Both the position numbers and the translations under genes were made by a program. A DNA stretch of 64,000 bases from Lishizhenia sp965656535 (GTDB lineage Bacteria; Bacteroidota; Bacteroidia; Flavobacteriales_D; Crocinitomicaceae), in the NCBI GenBank assembly GCA_965656535.1, contig CBFHKX010000001.1, positions 248,001 through 312,000 on the forward strand, given 5' to 3'. Positions 38,901 to 46,451 of this stretch are shown one piece after another. How positions within the stretch are numbered: position 1 is the first letter of the stretch; each line of letters starts with the position of its first letter. The notes under the pieces were generated by a model. The model did not search any database. It saw only the letters and a list, made by a program, of their open reading frames with translations, and had not been told where the DNA came from.

Positions 38901-41184
38901 AATGTCCGTTACCACTAAATGCCAGGGCATCACCCAGTATAAAGGTTACCTCTCTGTTTTGAATATTCGAAGAAACACTTAAAGTAATATTCCTAAAAAT
39001 GGTTTGTAAGTCACTTGCCGAAATCAATCCATTAAAACTCAAAACTCCAGTAGAAGGGTCAAATGATTCTGTTACTCCACTTGGAAGTGGTTGGGTATTA
39101 CTTAAAACGTCTCCAGCAACAAAACCTGAACTAATAAAAACCTGGGCCGCTGTAATATTGGAGGTGGTATTCACTTCAATTAAATCATCAACAACTACCG
39201 CAGTAGAACCTAATACTACAGAATTAGTACCTGTTGTTGCGCTCACTTGATTAGGTGTTACGGTTATATCGAAAGATTCAGATGAAGTACCACCTGCTTC
39301 ATCAACTACAGTGATAATCAACGTTGTAGACCCTGACTGACTTGGTTCTAATGTGTAGTTAAGCGACCTATTGGCTCCAGTTCCCGTCAAAACTATATTA
39401 GATGATGGTAAAAGAGTTGAATTACTTGACGTAACCGAAACATTTAACAAACTTAAATCAGTTGTCTCTGTATCTGACAGCGTAAAATCAACCTGTCCAT
39501 CTGTATCTACACATGATGTTTGATCTACAATTGAACTAATTGTTGGGTTAGTATTTTCAGTTAGTGTAGGTTCCGATGCAACCGCACCAGAGCTAGCATC
39601 AAAAGTACATAAGCCTATCACTTCATCCAATTGAGCATCTGTTAATTCAACTGTAAAATCACCCGAAGTTGGAAGACTAAAATTATAAAGACAATAATCC
39701 ACTAAATAATTACCGCCTAGTGTTTCTGTTAATGACGGCGGACCTGCTTGAACAGTACTCAAAACACCATTAATCCATATTTTTGAAATAGCAGGAATTA
39801 CCTCCGGTAAAGTTGAAGAGGTATAACCAAGCTTAATAGACGCTGTTTGAGCACTTGATGGTACATTTTGGTAAGATGTACCAACAACAGAGTTGTTCAC
39901 AGGAACTGCATTTAAGCCGGCACAAACAGTAGATGCATTTACACCGTCTAACCTTTCCACTAATTCTGCGCATGCATACAAAGTTGTAAAGTCAGATGAA
40001 ATTATATCACCAAATTCCAAAACTCCGGCGTCATTTGTATACCTTGAAACAAAGTGAACCGTGTATTTAGTGTAAGGCTGTAAACCACTCATGGGAATTG
40101 ATGTATCCACTCCAGCGGCTAATGGTTGGGACCCTGAATCAACAACAGTCACACCGTTGTAATCAACTCCGTCAAAAATTTCTTGAGCCGTTGGAATAGC
40201 GGAACCATCTGATACGACAACATAATAACCATTAGCCGCGACGCTAGAATTTGCTGTTAAATCAGCACTAGTTGTTGTAATATTATCAACAGCACTAGTT
40301 GCACTTGCTTGAAATACCTCATTCACAACATCAGCCAATTCGCTTAATTGTGCAGCAGCGTAATACCAAGTAAAAGAATCTGACTCTCCAACGGACAAGT
40401 CGTTCATTCTTACAAATAAAGAGTAAGAACCATCTCCAGTAGCATTAATTGGTGCTGTAGCGGGGTTTTGATTTGTCGAATTTGTAAAACTACAACAGTT
40501 TCTGTGTACCGTGTTTCCTCTGGTCGAATTTGTAAAGAATAAAACACCTTCAGTGTTTGTTTGTATCAGTAATGCAGCAGATTGATCGGAAACAGCCGTA
40601 ATAGGTGTAAAAACTCCATTAACTAAGTTTCCTCGTGTTTTTTGAGGTCCGTCAGTGGTCCCCACCCAATCATCTCTAGTACCCGTCCAAAAACGTAAAT
40701 TACTAGCTGTAGTTGAACCTATGTTTTTTATTGTCGTTACAACCTCTGTATAATTAGCCTGCGAACCAGTAGTAAAGGTGTTTGTAAGCTCCAACACTGC
40801 TGTACCAACTGTAATAGTACCCCTTACCTTAATTACACCATATCCAACATTACCAGAAGTAATTGTAAAGCCCTGGTCATCAAAAACTTGATTAGCCATA
40901 ACTGGGTTATTAACCATCGTTCCCTCCAAATTCCATTCGCTTGATCCAGTTCCACCGACCCCAAATCGCATGTCTAAAGGATAAGTTGAATAGGTTAACT
41001 TTCTCCAAGAACTGCCATTCAGATAAAATGGTTGTAAAACAGTTCCAGCCGAATTGATGGACAACTGGGAACCGTTACCAAACCTAAAATCACCAGTGTT
41101 AATTGTTTTGTTAGAACCTGTAAATTGTCCGAAAGAAACAATTGACGTAAGTAGGGCTATAAAAAATATAAATATTGACTTCAT
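35953..41184 (-). CDS. Giant T9SS type B adhesin with C-type lectin and HYR domains (interrupted by assembly gap)
   Basis: About 1743 residues as placed, from ATG 41184; the reading frame extends to 41214, but MKSIFIF starts a normal signal peptide. Regions: fibronectin-III-like (about 298-408, PYTKYTVHFVSRYT), cadherin/Ig-like strands (about 520-650), a C-type lectin domain (about 750-893: GHYYKFI, GYLVTITSNEEN, WIGAGDP, NNWAANEPNDAG, EWNDYN), PKD-like segments, HYR-like modules on both sides of 100 N, a DTDFDGIDDACDDE type 3 thrombospondin-like calcium motif, and the type B sorting domain (about 1656-1743, VVPNGFTPDGDGINDLF). The gap at 36589-36688 leaves true length and frame unproven. Confidence 0.85.
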   Translation of the reverse strand: MKSIFIFFIALLTSIVSFGQFTGSNKTINTGDFRFGNGSQLSINSAGTVLQPFYLNGSSWRKLTYSTYPLDMRFGVGGTGSSEWNLEGTMVNNPVMANQVFDDQGFTITSGNVGYGVIKVRGTITVGTAVLELTNTFTTGSQANYTEVVTTIKNIGSTTASNLRFWTGTRDDWVGTTDGPQKTRGNLVNGVFTPITAVSDQSAALLIQTNTEGVLFFTNSTRGNTVHRNCCSFTNSTNQNPATAPINATGDGSYSLFVRMNDLSVGESDSFTWYYAAAQLSELADVVNEVFQASATSAVDNITTTSADLTANSSVAANGYYVVVSDGSAIPTAQEIFDGVDYNGVTVVDSGSQPLAAGVDTSIPMSGLQPYTKYTVHFVSRYTNDAGVLEFGDIISSDFTTLYACAELVERLDGVNASTVCAGLNAVPVNNSVVGTSYQNVPSSAQTASIKLGYTSSTLPEVIPAISKIWINGVLSTVQAGPPSLTETLGGNYLVDYCLYNFSLPTSGDFTVELTDAQLDEVIGLCTFDASSGAVASEPTLTENTNPTISSIVDQTSCVDTDGQVDFTLSDTETTDLSLLNVSVTSSNSTLLPSSNIVLTGTGANRSLNYTLEPSQSGSTTLIITVVDEAGGTSSESFDITVTPNQVSATTGTNSVVLGSTAVVVDDLIEVNTTSNITAAQVFISSGFVAGDVLSNTQPLPSGVTESFDPSTGVLSFNGLISASDLQTIFRNITLSVSSNIQNREVTFILGDALAFSGNGHYYKFISSPSVTWTAAKTAAENLTFYGLQGYLVTITSNEENQFCSDLLSGEGWIGAGDPSVEGDWRWLTGPEAGTLFWQGTSTGSPVAGLYNNWAANEPNDAGTEDYAHFLTNGEWNDYNVGNGNVAGYVVEFGGLDNEPCFSLSDTKTVSVIQPDITTSVSTINLQSSCFGLEGEEESFELTATNLIGDVIVTAPVGFQISLTANSAYTSVLNLSPTSLPSVIYARPTGLLPVGASGGDIVIESASAVAETVTLNVLVNAIPQPTVITNSVCEANGLQWVQWDNINPTVAEGLLFGNVDVTVSQSNPGLISTGNMYNHSAIPSTYNVPNGFSIANELAGTFTITFSEPVVNPQVAFTSVGNPSTPVDITTSEPYQVLWQGQDMNYTSTTSMTGTEGSTIVSFPGEHLSLTFNYLDDETYCNMAFGAEEPACNDLEVCLGDSVLLYASNPDVGTGSSYSWSLTPSGPPAGSPISLGSVPYNATTLVAAPAETSVYSVLPNIPCAQPATIEVTVLNLPDAAIVDPNQVFCPSSNTVADLFTTTDNSLTLNWYEIQDSLISIDDTEVLVNNNQYAVEVVDEDGCLGDTSVISVEIDALAPSVQVQDITVVLNSNGEVVITPDQIDNGTSDDCSFTLTLNNDTFDCTDLGDNTVVLSATDENGNTSQGVAIVTVVDTENPSISSPSDVVVSTNNGCYAVNVSLGTPVTADNCSPLSVTNDAPGTYALGTTLVTWTVTDNAGXXXXXXXXXXXXXXXXXXXXXXXXXXXXXXXXXXWTVEDGNSNTSTATQVITVEDNAAPVLQLTDITVTLPIGSDTVINYTMVDVASFDNCSGISFDLSQESFGCEDLGENEVIITATDDYGNISTEMVLVTVNLSGIDTDFDGIDDACDDEVIDYIVVPNGFTPDGDGINDLFVITAIDGVEGAELTIFNRYGNLVFESDDYDNTWDGRSSVNDKLMPDGTYFYILEIPGKDSMSGYVYINRVY
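36589..36688. other. 100-N assembly gap inside the adhesin gene
   Basis: Exactly 100 N, the conventional size for a gap of unknown length. Both flanks encode the same WTV-x-D strand of an HYR-like module (WTVTDNAG before, WTVEDGN after), so repeated modules were probably collapsed or unresolved. Frame continuity across it is not evidence of a true 100-bp distance. Confidence 0.98.
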
Positions 41185-41195
41185 GAGGTAATTAA

Positions 41196-41690
41196 TTAAA
41201 TAATGATTTTCCATTTATTATCTTCTAACTCAAATTCAAAGTTGAACCTTTGTGTTTCAGAGTCAGAAATCTGGAGGTATATAGTATAATATGCTTTTAC
41301 TCCATCTAATTCCATTTTCCAAAAATCAATAGTATTAGCATTCGAGAGGTTCAATTGCGGTTTTTGTACAACAGAAGCTCTATATCTCTTTGCTTTATAA
41401 CTATACCCTTCTAGAGCATTAAAACCATCTAAAATTTGTATTCTTCGAATAGTTAATTTTTCATTCTCCACTAGAAAATCAATTATTTGATCTACGTGGT
41501 TAAACAAGACCTCTCTCTTACCTTTCCTAGTATCTTCTCCAGACTCAATAAAACTTTCTTGAGCAGACAGCGTAAATGAAACGGAAAAAAAAAGAATTGT
41601 GAAAAATTTTTGAAGAGCATTAACATCAATTTGTTTTTGCAGATTTTCGTAAAGTTGTACGGATAAGCGTACGACAGATATCTTATACAT
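41196..41690 (-). CDS. Small secreted protein of unknown function, start uncertain
   Basis: 164 residues. A long n-region of about 26 residues precedes the hydrophobic core and a clear signal cleavage context (SFTLSAQ, about 45). The mature part has DTRKGKREVLFNHVDQIIDF, RRIQILDGFNALEG and ends in a beta-rich stretch with RFNFEFELEDNKWKIII; no family recognised. A TAnnTTTG element 30 bp upstream supports this start. An alternative, a short signal peptide from the ATG at 41620, would need one more T in the nine-T tract at 41584-41592. First gene of the adhesin operon, about 12 bp before the lectin-type adhesin. Confidence 0.62.
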   Translation of the reverse strand: MYKISVVRLSVQLYENLQKQIDVNALQKFFTILFFSVSFTLSAQESFIESGEDTRKGKREVLFNHVDQIIDFLVENEKLTIRRIQILDGFNALEGYSYKAKRYRASVVQKPQLNLSNANTIDFWKMELDGVKAYYTIYLQISDSETQRFNFEFELEDNKWKIII

Positions 41691-41719
41691 AATAATTTGA
41701 CTTAGGAATTATAAAAATA

Positions 41720-41727
41720 CAAAACTA
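41720..41727 (-). promoter_or_regulatory. -7 promoter element of the adhesin operon
   Basis: On the minus strand TAGTTTTG matches TAnnTTTG and ends 30 nt before the ATG at 41690. The surrounding 318-bp gap 41691-42009 shows nothing else I can name apart from AT-rich runs. Confidence 0.45.
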
Positions 41728-42009
41728 ATAAGATTTTTACTTACATTCTAATATAAACAACTTAAATGCATCTTATTAGGGTATTAAATTTAACATATGT
41801 GCTACGCTTTTTACAAGAGAAAACTACTAAATCAAATAATACATAGTAGTTATAAATGTTTTTTTATATATAATTAAAGTGTTAAACATTAGGGTTAAAT
41901 AAGTAAGGGTTTTAGGGGTGAAATTTATAAACATAACTCTTTCAATAAAGCAGATAACTATTTTTTTGCCTTATTGCTTAAAGATAAAAAGTATTTCACT
42001 TCAGAATGT

Positions 42010-43767
42010 TCAGTAATGATCTGGCACAAAAGATTCCAGTTCAGTTTTAATATCATCAGCTGAATTTATATTGAGTTTTTTTCGAATATTACGACGGTAA
42101 TATTCAACTGTCTTTTCACTTTTCGACATCAATAATGCAATCTCTTTCGAAGTAAAACTTCTAAGGATCATATCTACAACGTCTATTTCCAAGTCAGAGA
42201 GTTTTGAGGAAAACTGTTTTTGTAATTGTTTCTTAGAAGCAATTTGGGTATTATTAGTCATACCTAAAATCGCAAGGTCGGTATAATTATGAAAGAAAGA
42301 ATTAAGGTTAACTTGAGCATTCTTCAACGCTTCTTTCATGTCAGTCAAGCTAGAAGAACTGCTATAAATATCTCTAAAAAAGTCATCTAATTGCTTTTTT
42401 AAAATTTGAAATTTACCCAGCTTTTTCAAAATTGAAGAGTTTCGTTTAGCTTCAAATGAAAGTCTTTTTTCTAACTTTATTTCGCGCTGAAAAGCTTGAT
42501 TAATGCGTTCTTTTACCAGTGCTTCTTTAACTTTAGTGATTGTAGCTTTCCGATTTCGATCAACTACTATCAGAATAATCGAAACAATTGAAAGCAAAAG
42601 CACTAATGCAAGTAAAGAAATAAAATACTTAGTATTTGCATGTCTTAATTCCAAGAATTTCTTTTCGCTAGTTAATTTTTGGTTGGTTCGTTCCAGTTTA
42701 TTAATCTCAGAAAATTCATAGAAATCTTTGAGATCACTTAAATTGAGCGCTTGATGAAGCTCCTCATTAAGGTTGTATCGTTCTTTCAAAAGTATGATTA
42801 GCTCTTTATCAGAATTTAACTTATAGGATTGGTCTATTAACAGGTTTACCAAACTTAATTGATCTTCTAGGTCACCCTCCTTTAAAACCAAATGTCTAAG
42901 ACGGTCCAATTCTGTCTTACCCCCTAACAGCTCGTTATTAACACGCAAAGACAAGCGTTGAATTAAAAGCTGTAAATGAGGTTGTGAATCATGGTATTGA
43001 TCGCGGACTTGAGGCCATATAGACTTTAAACTCTCGAGATTATTAAACTTTAAAAAATACTCAATCGCAACCTCACTGTACATGTTTTTATAGTGAGGAA
43101 GGGAATCAACGACGGACTCAGAAAGTCTTATATACTTAAGAAATAGAGGCTCATTTTTCATTAACCCAGCCAGTTTTGCCCTATTCGTGGCATGAAGAAA
43201 TTTAACACTATTTGAGTAAGTGATATCAACTTCATCTAATAGTTTAATCGCATAGGCATAATCTTTTTGCTCAATATGAGCAACAGCTTGATTTACACAG
43301 GTTATCCAGTAGTTCTCATCACGTATACTGGATTCTTCCATTAAAATTCTGGCTTCCATAAAGTACTTAGCCGCTGATCGCGTAAAGCCCATTCCCAAGT
43401 ATGTTGCTCCAATATTTGTTTTTAGTGCTGCAAGGCTATGATTATCGCGGTTTGCTTCTGCCAACGCTAAGGTATTCTGAAAATGATAGATTGCAGAATC
43501 TAGCACTTTTTGGAAAAAAAAATAGTTCCCTAAATCAAAACCAAGTGCAATGCCAAGTTCACCTTTTAAACAAGGAGAGTTAAGCTTCGTAATTGAATCA
43601 TAAAATAAAAAAGCTTTATCCACATTATTGTCGCTAAAAAGGTCTTGTCTAAATTTTTTAACTTCGGATTCAAGTTTCGAACAAGAAAAATCCACCTCCT
43701 CTTCAATAGCATTGCAACTTGCTAGAAAGAAAATAAATAAAAGTGGGTAGTATTTGTGAAAAAACAT
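42010..43767 (-). CDS. TPR-transmembrane-LuxR-type regulator
   Basis: 585 residues. Lipoprotein-like signal (FLASC, Cys about 18), TPR-like helices (about 50-340, e.g. SLAALKTNIGATYLGMGF), one transmembrane segment (about 379-401, YFISLLALVLLLSIVSIILI), a cytosolic coiled coil (about 405-500) and a C-terminal LuxR-type HTH (about 519-580, SDLEIDVVDMILRSFTSKEI, EKTVEYYRRNIRKKLNI). A protein with external TPRs and an internal DNA-binding domain fits one-component surface sensing. Direct lipoprotein anchoring together with a TM segment is unusual; the signal could simply be cleaved or serve as a first TM. It is upstream of and codirectional with the adhesin operon, 319 bp away, making it a candidate regulator. 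Confidence 0.82.
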   Translation of the reverse strand: MFFHKYYPLLFIFFLASCNAIEEEVDFSCSKLESEVKKFRQDLFSDNNVDKAFLFYDSITKLNSPCLKGELGIALGFDLGNYFFFQKVLDSAIYHFQNTLALAEANRDNHSLAALKTNIGATYLGMGFTRSAAKYFMEARILMEESSIRDENYWITCVNQAVAHIEQKDYAYAIKLLDEVDITYSNSVKFLHATNRAKLAGLMKNEPLFLKYIRLSESVVDSLPHYKNMYSEVAIEYFLKFNNLESLKSIWPQVRDQYHDSQPHLQLLIQRLSLRVNNELLGGKTELDRLRHLVLKEGDLEDQLSLVNLLIDQSYKLNSDKELIILLKERYNLNEELHQALNLSDLKDFYEFSEINKLERTNQKLTSEKKFLELRHANTKYFISLLALVLLLSIVSIILIVVDRNRKATITKVKEALVKERINQAFQREIKLEKRLSFEAKRNSSILKKLGKFQILKKQLDDFFRDIYSSSSSLTDMKEALKNAQVNLNSFFHNYTDLAILGMTNNTQIASKKQLQKQFSSKLSDLEIDVVDMILRSFTSKEIALLMSKSEKTVEYYRRNIRKKLNINSADDIKTELESFVPDHY

Positions 43768-44413
43768 AAGTGTGAGTTTTTTAAAGACCGGTCAAAAATT
43801 ACTATTACAAAAGGTGTAAATAATAATAAAAGAAAATAATTCAACTGTCGTTGTGTCTATTTGCTGTGACCAAAGTTAGTAAAAGAAAATTTACTTTAAA
43901 CATCTTGAGTTTATAAATAGAAGCAAACAAATACTTTCTCACAACCTGAAGTAGGAGTATTACAGAAAACGATATAACGTGTTAAAAATGTGGTAGAAAT
44001 AAATGTTTTTCAAGCTCTAAACGTTATATATAACGCTTACTATTAACGATAATCAATCTGTTGATTCTGAGAGGTAGTTATCTCTATAATTATATATAGA
44101 AATTTATCTTTTAAAGAGAATGGACATACCCGCTGTTTAAAAACTTGACCCTCTCAATATTAATCGAAACATACAAACTATATAACCCTGAACATGTAAC
44201 TGATTAATTATTTACTGTGGAAAAATTGAAAAACTAAAGTTCTTCTTTAAAAAACAGAATTACTTACGTGATCCCTCATGAGTCCGAATTCCGAATACAA
44301 AACCTAGTGCTTCGCACTTTGGGTTGTTTACGCTTGATTCCTTTTTCGAATGAATTCGAAACGGTTTCAAACGAAAAAACCCACTGCTATCGCAGTAGGT
44401 TTTGCATTCTTAG
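43768..44413. other. Long AT-rich intergenic region with small dyads
   Basis: 646 bp with no supported gene. It holds the 14-bp palindrome CGTTATATATAACG (44022-44035), the hairpin AATCAA-TCTG-TTGATT (44051-44066), GACCGGTC (43782-43789), a possible hairpin AGTGC-TTC-GCACT (44306-44318) and TTTCGAA/TTCGAAA (44344-44361), and the tRNA-Arg terminator. It should contain the promoter of the LuxR-type gene; no clean TAnnTTTG was found. Confidence 0.5.
44374..44402 (-). terminator. Terminator after tRNA-Arg
   Basis: On the minus strand CCTACTGC (44392-44399) pairs with GCAGTGGG (44380-44387) over a 4-nt loop, with one G-T pair, and is followed by six T. It lies 12 bp past the tRNA. Confidence 0.75.
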
Positions 44414-44487
44414 TGACCCCAGAGGGATTCAAACCCCCAACCCTCAGAGCCGAAATCTGATGCGCTATTCAGTTGCGCTATGGGGCC
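44414..44487 (-). tRNA. tRNA-Arg (anticodon UCG)
   Basis: 74 nt including the discriminator A. Acceptor GGCCCCA pairs with TGGGGTC, the D stem GCGC/GCGC, anticodon stem TCAGA/TCTGA with loop TTTCGGC (anticodon TCG), and T stem GGGGG/CCCTC with loop TTTGAAT. CCA is not encoded. It reads CGA, and possibly other CGN, codons. A separate terminator follows. Confidence 0.93.
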
Positions 44488-44573
44488 GGTATGGACACGT
44501 AGTAAAACTAAATTCCAAAAAGAATCAGTTAGCCTATGAGACCGAGTGGACAAATTTAAACTTTTTTGATTAA

Positions 44574-44930
44574 TCACATAGGTATAAAAGCATCTTGAAT
44601 TAACTCAACATTGGTACGGTAGGAGTTAGTAACTATTGATACTACATCAAACTTTACTTCTAAATCGATTGAATTACTTATAACATACTGATTGGCAACC
44701 TTAATAATTTGCTTTTGTTTAGACGGTGTAACCGCTCGCCAAGGTTCACCAATCTCGGCCGTCACACGTGTTTTTACCTCAATAAACCGGATATAACCAT
44801 TATACGTAGCAATAATATCCACCTCGTTTCTTCCAAATCGGTAATTCATGTCTAGAATTTCATATTGATTTTTTTTGAGGTAATTTACAGCCAGGCTTTC
44901 TCCGTAAGCACCCAATTCTTGGTTATTCAT
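44574..44930 (-). CDS. yraN: YraN/UPF0102 family protein
   Basis: 118 residues, the usual length for UPF0102. GAYGESLAVNYLKKNQYEIL near the N-terminus, EVDIIATYNGYIRFIEVKTR at the core (Asp-x-Glu-x-Lys pattern of restriction-like nucleases: D53, E67, K69 approximately) and a helix with VTPSKQKQIIKVANQYV. The family has the restriction-endonuclease fold and is thought to act on DNA, possibly in recombination or Holliday-junction processing; this is not proven for any close member. Divergent from the lipoprotein gene at 44988. Confidence 0.93.
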   Translation of the reverse strand: MNNQELGAYGESLAVNYLKKNQYEILDMNYRFGRNEVDIIATYNGYIRFIEVKTRVTAEIGEPWRAVTPSKQKQIIKVANQYVISNSIDLEVKFDVVSIVTNSYRTNVELIQDAFIPM

Positions 44931-44987
44931 AAAAGGTTATTTGTAATAAAACTACAAAATTCTCGCTATACTATGTATTTTTATATC

Positions 44988-45422
44988 ATGCAATTTATCA
45001 AAATTATCTTTCTATTTCTCTTATTATCAAGCTGTAATAATGAAACCGCGCAACTTAAGAAAAAGGAAAAAGCCATAAACACGCAAATCATAAGCACATT
45101 TGATGCTATAAAAGACTGGAAAAAGCATCAATCTACTGTTCAATTACATTTAAAAGCGTTAGATTCACTTCTACCTCAACTAAATATTACTGCGAACAAA
45201 AATGATTATCGCTTCGAATTTGAATCGGATAGTCTGCACTTTTTAACAACTATATTGAATCATATAGATACCATAAGTGTGACTAGAACTAATTATGACG
45301 CCGGTAAATTTTGGACGGACACTACACTTACTGGTGAAAATCTTTTGCGTTATACCTTACATCCGCAACCTCAGAACAAGCACAAATACACCTTAACAAT
45401 TTACCGAAGAGAGCAAGAATGA
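44988..45422 (+). CDS. Small lipoprotein of unknown function
   Basis: 144 residues from ATG 44988; an ATG at 44973 is an alternative, and the longer frame reaching into the YraN gene is unlikely. Signal with lipobox (LLLSSC, Cys about 16). The mature part is helical and charged (ETAQLKKKEKAINTQIIST, DWKKHQSTVQLHLKALDSLL), then beta-rich (TLTGENLLRYTLHPQPQNK). No family recognised. Its stop codon overlaps the ATG of the exported LD-carboxypeptidase (ATGA), so the two are coupled. Confidence 0.68.
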   Translation: MQFIKIIFLFLLLSSCNNETAQLKKKEKAINTQIISTFDAIKDWKKHQSTVQLHLKALDSLLPQLNITANKNDYRFEFESDSLHFLTTILNHIDTISVTRTNYDAGKFWTDTTLTGENLLRYTLHPQPQNKHKYTLTIYRREQE

Positions 45423-46432
45423 AAAGAAAAGATTTTATAAAATCCTCATTACTAGTAGGAAGTAGTCTTTCGTTAATTGGTAGTACCTTAGAAACGAATA
45501 AACATATAGCACAACGCATAAGTTATCCGCCAAAACTAAAAAAGGGTGCAACCGTAGCACTCTTCGCACCTTCTGGCGCCGTATTTAATCCGACCTACAT
45601 AACAAAAGCAACTAAGTCGCTTGAAAGCCTCGGTTATTCAGTACTCAAAGCAAAATCACTTTACACCCAAAACGGATACTTCTCTTCTACTCTCGATAAA
45701 AGAGTTGATGAATTACATGATTTAATAACTAACCCGAAGGTAAAAGCCATTATAGCAATGCGCGGAGGCTGGGGATGTGCAAAATTACTACCCAAGCTAG
45801 ACTTAGATTTAATTAGAAATAATCCGAAAATAATTATGGGATACTCGGATCTTACTTCCCTTCTAAACTATATCACTGAACACACGGGTTTGGTAACCTA
45901 TCATGGACTAATGGGCTACTCCACGTGGAACGAATTTGCCATATCCGAATTTAAGGCGCAACTAGAACAAACCCAACCTGCACGAACGCTGAGAAATCCG
46001 TTTAAAGACAGGTCAAACCTAGTAACATACAGCTCTGGAGACGCCTACGGCTCAATAATTGGAGGTAATTTAAGTGTAATTGCTTCAATGATTGGCACAC
46101 AAGATAGACTCAACTTTAAAGACAAACTCCTATTTCTCGAAGAAACACACGAAGAACCATATCGAATCGACAGACTACTATATCAACTACAATCAGCAGG
46201 AATATTTAACGACATAAGTGGATTAATACTAGGACAATTTTCTAACTGCGAAGCAGAAAACCCAGAAGAATCCTTTAGCTTAGAAGAAGTTTTAGAAGGC
46301 TATTTTAGTAATTTCCGGGTTCCGGCTTATGGCGGAGCATCGATTGGACACGTAATAAATAAATTTATACTGCCCTTAGGTGCTCGTGCTAAAATTGATG
46401 CGGACCAACACTATATTCAAATTAACCCATGA
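45419..46432 (+). CDS. LD-carboxypeptidase (peptidase family S66), exported copy
   Basis: 337 residues. An N-terminal MKRKDFIKSSLLVGSSLSL signal resembles Tat-like exports but has KRKDF rather than a twin arginine, so Sec or an anchored form is likelier. The S66 core follows: LFAPSGAV, IAMRGGWGC, Ser143 in MGYSDLT, the Glu of FLEETHEEPYRIDR, and the His of IGHVINK. It should trim stem tetrapeptides in the periplasm, in contrast to the cytoplasmic copy at 27952-28845. Translationally coupled to the upstream lipoprotein. Confidence 0.87.
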   Translation: MKRKDFIKSSLLVGSSLSLIGSTLETNKHIAQRISYPPKLKKGATVALFAPSGAVFNPTYITKATKSLESLGYSVLKAKSLYTQNGYFSSTLDKRVDELHDLITNPKVKAIIAMRGGWGCAKLLPKLDLDLIRNNPKIIMGYSDLTSLLNYITEHTGLVTYHGLMGYSTWNEFAISEFKAQLEQTQPARTLRNPFKDRSNLVTYSSGDAYGSIIGGNLSVIASMIGTQDRLNFKDKLLFLEETHEEPYRIDRLLYQLQSAGIFNDISGLILGQFSNCEAENPEESFSLEEVLEGYFSNFRVPAYGGASIGHVINKFILPLGARAKIDADQHYIQINP

Positions 46433-46438
46433 TTCTAT

Positions 46439-46446
46439 TAACTTTG
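46439..46446 (+). promoter_or_regulatory. -7 promoter element of the first glycosyltransferase
   Basis: TAACTTTG matches TAnnTTTG, lying just past the upstream stop codon and ending 5 nt before the GTG at 46452. It implies a nearly leaderless transcript and excludes longer N-terminal readings. Confidence 0.5.
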
Positions 46447-46451
46447 AAGCT

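Noticed and set aside
44414..44487. tRNA-Arg as an integration site for a mobile element
   Set aside because: No integrase, no duplicated tRNA 3' end and no foreign gene block were found next to it.
44268..44573. 101-codon plus-strand reading frame over tRNA-Arg
   Set aside because: It covers the complement of a complete tRNA and its terminator; coding potential is incidental.
45918..45931. ACTCCACGTGGAAC as a fourth parS-like site
   Set aside because: It keeps the core but matches the other three at only 11 of 14 positions; it lies within a conserved coding stretch of the LD-carboxypeptidase.
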